DNA of 20,466 bases from a virus. Shown piece after piece: positions 18,514-20,466 of the stretch. Numbering within the stretch: the stretch's first letter is position 1; the number at the start of each line of letters is the position of its first letter. The stretch spans positions 1-20,466 of IMG/VR virus record IMGVR_UViG_3300034107_000171, one strand, 5' to 3'. The position numbers were made by a program, and so were the translations under genes. The notes below the pieces were generated by a model that saw only the letters and a list, made by a program, of their open reading frames with translations, had not been told where the DNA came from and did not search any database.

Positions 18514-18947
18514 TGATTGGCGCCTACAAAACCTACGATCAGTCGCTCAGCGACAAGTACGACACTCCTGGACGAGAAGCTGTTAAAAAGTTTCTTAGTC
18601 GGGAGTGGGATTTGTATGCCCAAGACTATAAAAAGTATGAAGTAGATCTTATTTGCAGTAGACATGGTAAGAATAAGATTTATGTGGAAGTGGAAGTAAG
18701 GCCGTCATTTCGATGGGAGTTCCCATTTGAAACGGTACATATTCCAGAACGCAAGGCAAAGCTCTTTGATAACGACTTGCCAACGATCTATTTTGTAGTC
18801 AATAAAAACTTTACTAAAGCCTTGTGGATTAATACCAATCAAATTACTAACTGTGATTTGGTTGAGAACCCTAATTGCAATGTTAAAGAAGGCGAATATT
18901 TTTATAATGTTCCTAAAAAACGCTTTCAATTTGCACAGCTTTCTTAA
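18513..18947 (+). CDS. PD-(D/E)XK nuclease-like protein
   Basis: This 144-residue protein has YEVDLICSR (Asp45) and, 13 residues on, KIYVEVEVRPSFRW (Glu59 and Glu61), in a predicted strand-strand hairpin flanked by helices. That is the core of PD-(D/E)XK folds, with Glu in place of the usual Lys. It may be a small endonuclease or a non-catalytic relative. It shares one base with the previous stop (TAATG). It lies outside the sugar module in function but in the same transcription unit. Confidence 0.6.
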   Translation: MIGAYKTYDQSLSDKYDTPGREAVKKFLSREWDLYAQDYKKYEVDLICSRHGKNKIYVEVEVRPSFRWEFPFETVHIPERKAKLFDNDLPTIYFVVNKNFTKALWINTNQITNCDLVENPNCNVKEGEYFYNVPKKRFQFAQLS

Positions 18948-18979
18948 CTTTTTTCAACACAAATACTAGGACATACCCT

Positions 18980-19126
18980 ATGAGTGGTAATTTAATCATT
19001 GCAACAGGTTTAATTTACCTGTATATTGCAATAGAACAGTTAGTCAAAGGTAATGTAGCAATGTTTATATGTTACTTAGGATACGCTGGAGCCAATGTTG
19101 GCTTATGGATGATGGCAACTAAATAA
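18980..19126 (+). CDS. 48-residue membrane protein
   Basis: The product has two hydrophobic segments (LIIATGLIYLYIAI and AMFICYLGYAGANVGLWMMA) joined by EQLVKGN, predicting a helical hairpin in the inner membrane. It is unrecognised. The ATG at 18980 follows TAGGACATACCCT, a moderate site. It is small enough to be holin-like, but no lysis genes are seen nearby. Confidence 0.55.
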   Translation: MSGNLIIATGLIYLYIAIEQLVKGNVAMFICYLGYAGANVGLWMMATK

Positions 19127-19137
19127 GAGGAGAAGCC

Positions 19138-19440
19138 ATGAAGAGGAGTTTATTAGCAGCATTGCTGTTGCTAGGTGGAGTAGCCTCCGCACAAGTAACA
19201 AGCTGGGACAACAGTCCCTATAACTGGAACAACAGCCAGTACAACTACAACAATAGTTCTAACAATTGGAATAACAGTCCAAACAATTGGAATAACAGTC
19301 CAAACAATTACAACTCTACCAATGGCGTCTACGACAACCAAGGTAATCGTCAGGGATATGCAGTGCCAAGCCCTAGCGGAACAGTTAACTATTACGACAA
19401 CCAAGGTAACCGCCAAGGCTACGTCCCTTATGGAAGATAA
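19138..19440 (+). CDS. Exported Asn-rich repeat protein
   Basis: This 100-residue protein has a clear signal peptide (MKRSLLAALLLLGGVASA, cleavage after ASA). The mature part has about five 7-residue units of the form (W/Y)(D/N)NSx(Y/N)N (residues 22-57), then two copies of YDNQGNRQGY (65-74 and 86-95). Similar exported proteins occur, from memory, in freshwater Betaproteobacteria, so the gene could come from the host. It would be secreted or anchored outside the inner membrane. AGAGGAGAAGCC precedes the ATG. Function is unknown; the repeats suggest a flat beta structure or surface adhesion. Confidence 0.75.
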   Translation: MKRSLLAALLLLGGVASAQVTSWDNSPYNWNNSQYNYNNSSNNWNNSPNNWNNSPNNYNSTNGVYDNQGNRQGYAVPSPSGTVNYYDNQGNRQGYVPYGR

Positions 19441-19441
19441 G

Positions 19442-19600
19442 ATGATTGACTATTCAGAAACTATTCTTGAACTTAAAGCCGGTGAAAAAGAGTTAAGTAA
19501 ATTATTGCAACAGCGTGACTTTGCTGGTTCTTGGGACAAGTGCAATGACTTGATTATTGCGTTGATTGATTTGAAGTTTTGGTTGGATAAACAAAAATGA
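19442..19600 (+). CDS. Small helical hypothetical protein
   Basis: This 52-residue protein starts MIDYSETILELKAGEKELSK and is one or two helices. The start at 19442 has GGAAG 5 nt upstream inside the previous gene's last codons; an in-frame ATG at 19430 lies within that gene. The stop overlaps the next gene (ATGA). It may be a partner of the following nuclease, since the two are coupled. Confidence 0.6.
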   Translation: MIDYSETILELKAGEKELSKLLQQRDFAGSWDKCNDLIIALIDLKFWLDKQK

Positions 19601-20466
19601 TACTAACAAATAAATATAACCTTCCACAGACATTTATGAATGTCTTGGATCGCCCTACCTATAGCAAAGGTAAAGCGCACCTATCAGCTACCGAGTTGAT
19701 TAATAGCCCACGCATTGTGCTTTTGCGTAAGAAGTATGACGAACAGATTACGACCGATGTATCTGAGATGATGTGGTCTATTTTTGGTACCGCTATCCAC
19801 TCAGTATTGGAGCAAGGCAAAGACGCCAATCATATTGTAGAACAACGCCTTCACACCGAGATTGATGGCTGGCATTTGTCGGGCGCTATTGACCTGCAAA
19901 AGGTTGTCGAGGATGGCATTGAGATCAGCGATTACAAGACCGTAGGAGCGTGGTCTGTAATGAACGAGAAGATAGAATGGGAGCAACAGTTAAACATCTA
20001 TGCGTGGCTTGTAGAGCGTGTTAAAGAGGCTCCAGTAGTGAAGTTAGATATTGTAGCTATCATTCGTGATTGGAACCGTCGTGACGCACAGTCCCGTCAG
20101 GGCTATCCAGAGGCACCAGTTGCTGTAATTAGCATTAACTTGTGGCCTATGGAAGAAAGAGAATCATTCATCCGTAACCTTATACATATACATTCGGGAG
20201 CGTTATTTGCGGCTGAGGCTGGAGAGGAGCTGCCACTGTGTACTCCTGAACAAATGTGGGAAAAACCCACGATGTATGCAGTAAAAAAAGAAGGTGCATC
20301 ACGAGCAAAATCAGTTCATGAAGAACTAGACGCTGCCGAAATAGCTTTAGAAAAAGCTGGAAAAGGATACCAATTGGAGATTCGTCAAGGAGACCGCACT
20401 CGTTGCTCGTCTTTCTGTCCGGTTGCCGAGTGGTGTGATCTGTACCAAACCTACCTGAAAGAGAAA
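19597..20466 (+). CDS. RecB/Cas4-like PD-(D/E)XK nuclease with cysteine cluster (cut by window edge)
   Basis: The 290 residues present show FGTAIHS (His68), LSGAIDL (Asp99), ISDYKT (Asp112, Lys114) and QLNIYAW (Gln131, Tyr135), the order of RecB-family nucleases. Four cysteines (Cys215, Cys270, Cys274, Cys280) follow the pattern of the 4Fe-4S cluster in Cas4, AddB and Dna2. It is probably a 5' or 3' exonuclease for phage recombination, working with the helicase and RusA. No cas1/cas2 or repeat array is nearby. The gene continues beyond the window. Confidence 0.83.
   Translation, partial: MILTNKYNLPQTFMNVLDRPTYSKGKAHLSATELINSPRIVLLRKKYDEQITTDVSEMMWSIFGTAIHSVLEQGKDANHIVEQRLHTEIDGWHLSGAIDLQKVVEDGIEISDYKTVGAWSVMNEKIEWEQQLNIYAWLVERVKEAPVVKLDIVAIIRDWNRRDAQSRQGYPEAPVAVISINLWPMEERESFIRNLIHIHSGALFAAEAGEELPLCTPEQMWEKPTMYAVKKEGASRAKSVHEELDAAEIALEKAGKGYQLEIRQGDRTRCSSFCPVAEWCDLYQTYLKEK

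Noticed and set aside
19004-19022. Dyad ACAGGT-TTAATTT-ACCTGT flanked by ATTGCAA copies
   Set aside because: It lies inside a small membrane-protein gene, has a 7-nt centre and no second copy; probably coincidental.
1-20466. CRISPR array, insertion sequence or integrase attachment site
   Set aside because: No regularly spaced repeats, transposase or integrase, and no tRNA-end repeat pair were found.
18513-20466. Two nuclease-like genes as a CRISPR Cas4 or restriction system
   Set aside because: No cas1, cas2, specificity subunit or cognate methyltransferase is adjacent; a phage recombination role is simpler.

Overview
The window is part of a tailed double-stranded DNA phage (or prophage) genome. 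It carries both terminase subunits, a phage-type replication and recombination set (Toprim primase, superfamily 2 helicase, RusA resolvase, RecB-like nuclease, ParB-like protein), an orphan cytosine-5 methyltransferase, and dozens of very small genes packed with 1-4 nt overlaps. No ribosomal, tRNA or core-metabolism gene was seen. The host is probably Gram-negative: E. coli-type LexA boxes (CTG-N10-CAG) are present, and an Asn-rich exported protein resembles ones I recall from freshwater Betaproteobacteria. That host guess is weak.

Layout. (a) 1-1650, minus strand: small terminase, a LexA-like winged-helix protein, then the 5' part of the large terminase, behind an extended -10 promoter whose -35 position is covered by a LexA-type box. 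(b) 2007-6267, plus strand: about 20 micro-genes in two blocks, separated by a hairpin terminator near 4750 and almost all coupled through ATGA or TAATG overlaps. (c) 12730-6233, minus strand: RusA, a terminator, a 35-residue gene with its own promoter, operators and terminator, a structured RNA with its own promoter and terminator, then a 61-residue protein, ParB-like protein, helicase, a small sigma-region-4 protein, a small hypothetical, the C5 methyltransferase (with a second protein overprinted inside it) and the Toprim primase. (d) 11996-12331: non-coding, AT-rich, dense in palindromes and short repeats; a candidate replication origin or control region. (e) 12817-20466, plus strand: an HTH/sigma-region-4 fusion behind a near-consensus promoter, small genes, then a sugar-modification group (GT10 fucosyltransferase-like, FkbM methyltransferase, radical SAM, two GT-A glycosyltransferases), a nuclease-like protein, an exported repeat protein and a RecB-family nuclease running off the end.

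How the parts may work together (inference): the LexA-like protein, two sigma-4-like proteins and several perfect palindromes suggest layered transcription control, partly tied to host SOS. The sugar genes probably modify a host or virion surface glycan.

The strongest candidate for something undescribed is the approximately 156-nt minus-strand RNA at 11566-11721. It has an extended -10 promoter, three helices whose G-U wobbles fit only minus-strand transcription, two crossing long-range pairings (11 and 7 bp) and a U-rich terminator. The overprinted protein inside the methyltransferase (7664-8161) is second.
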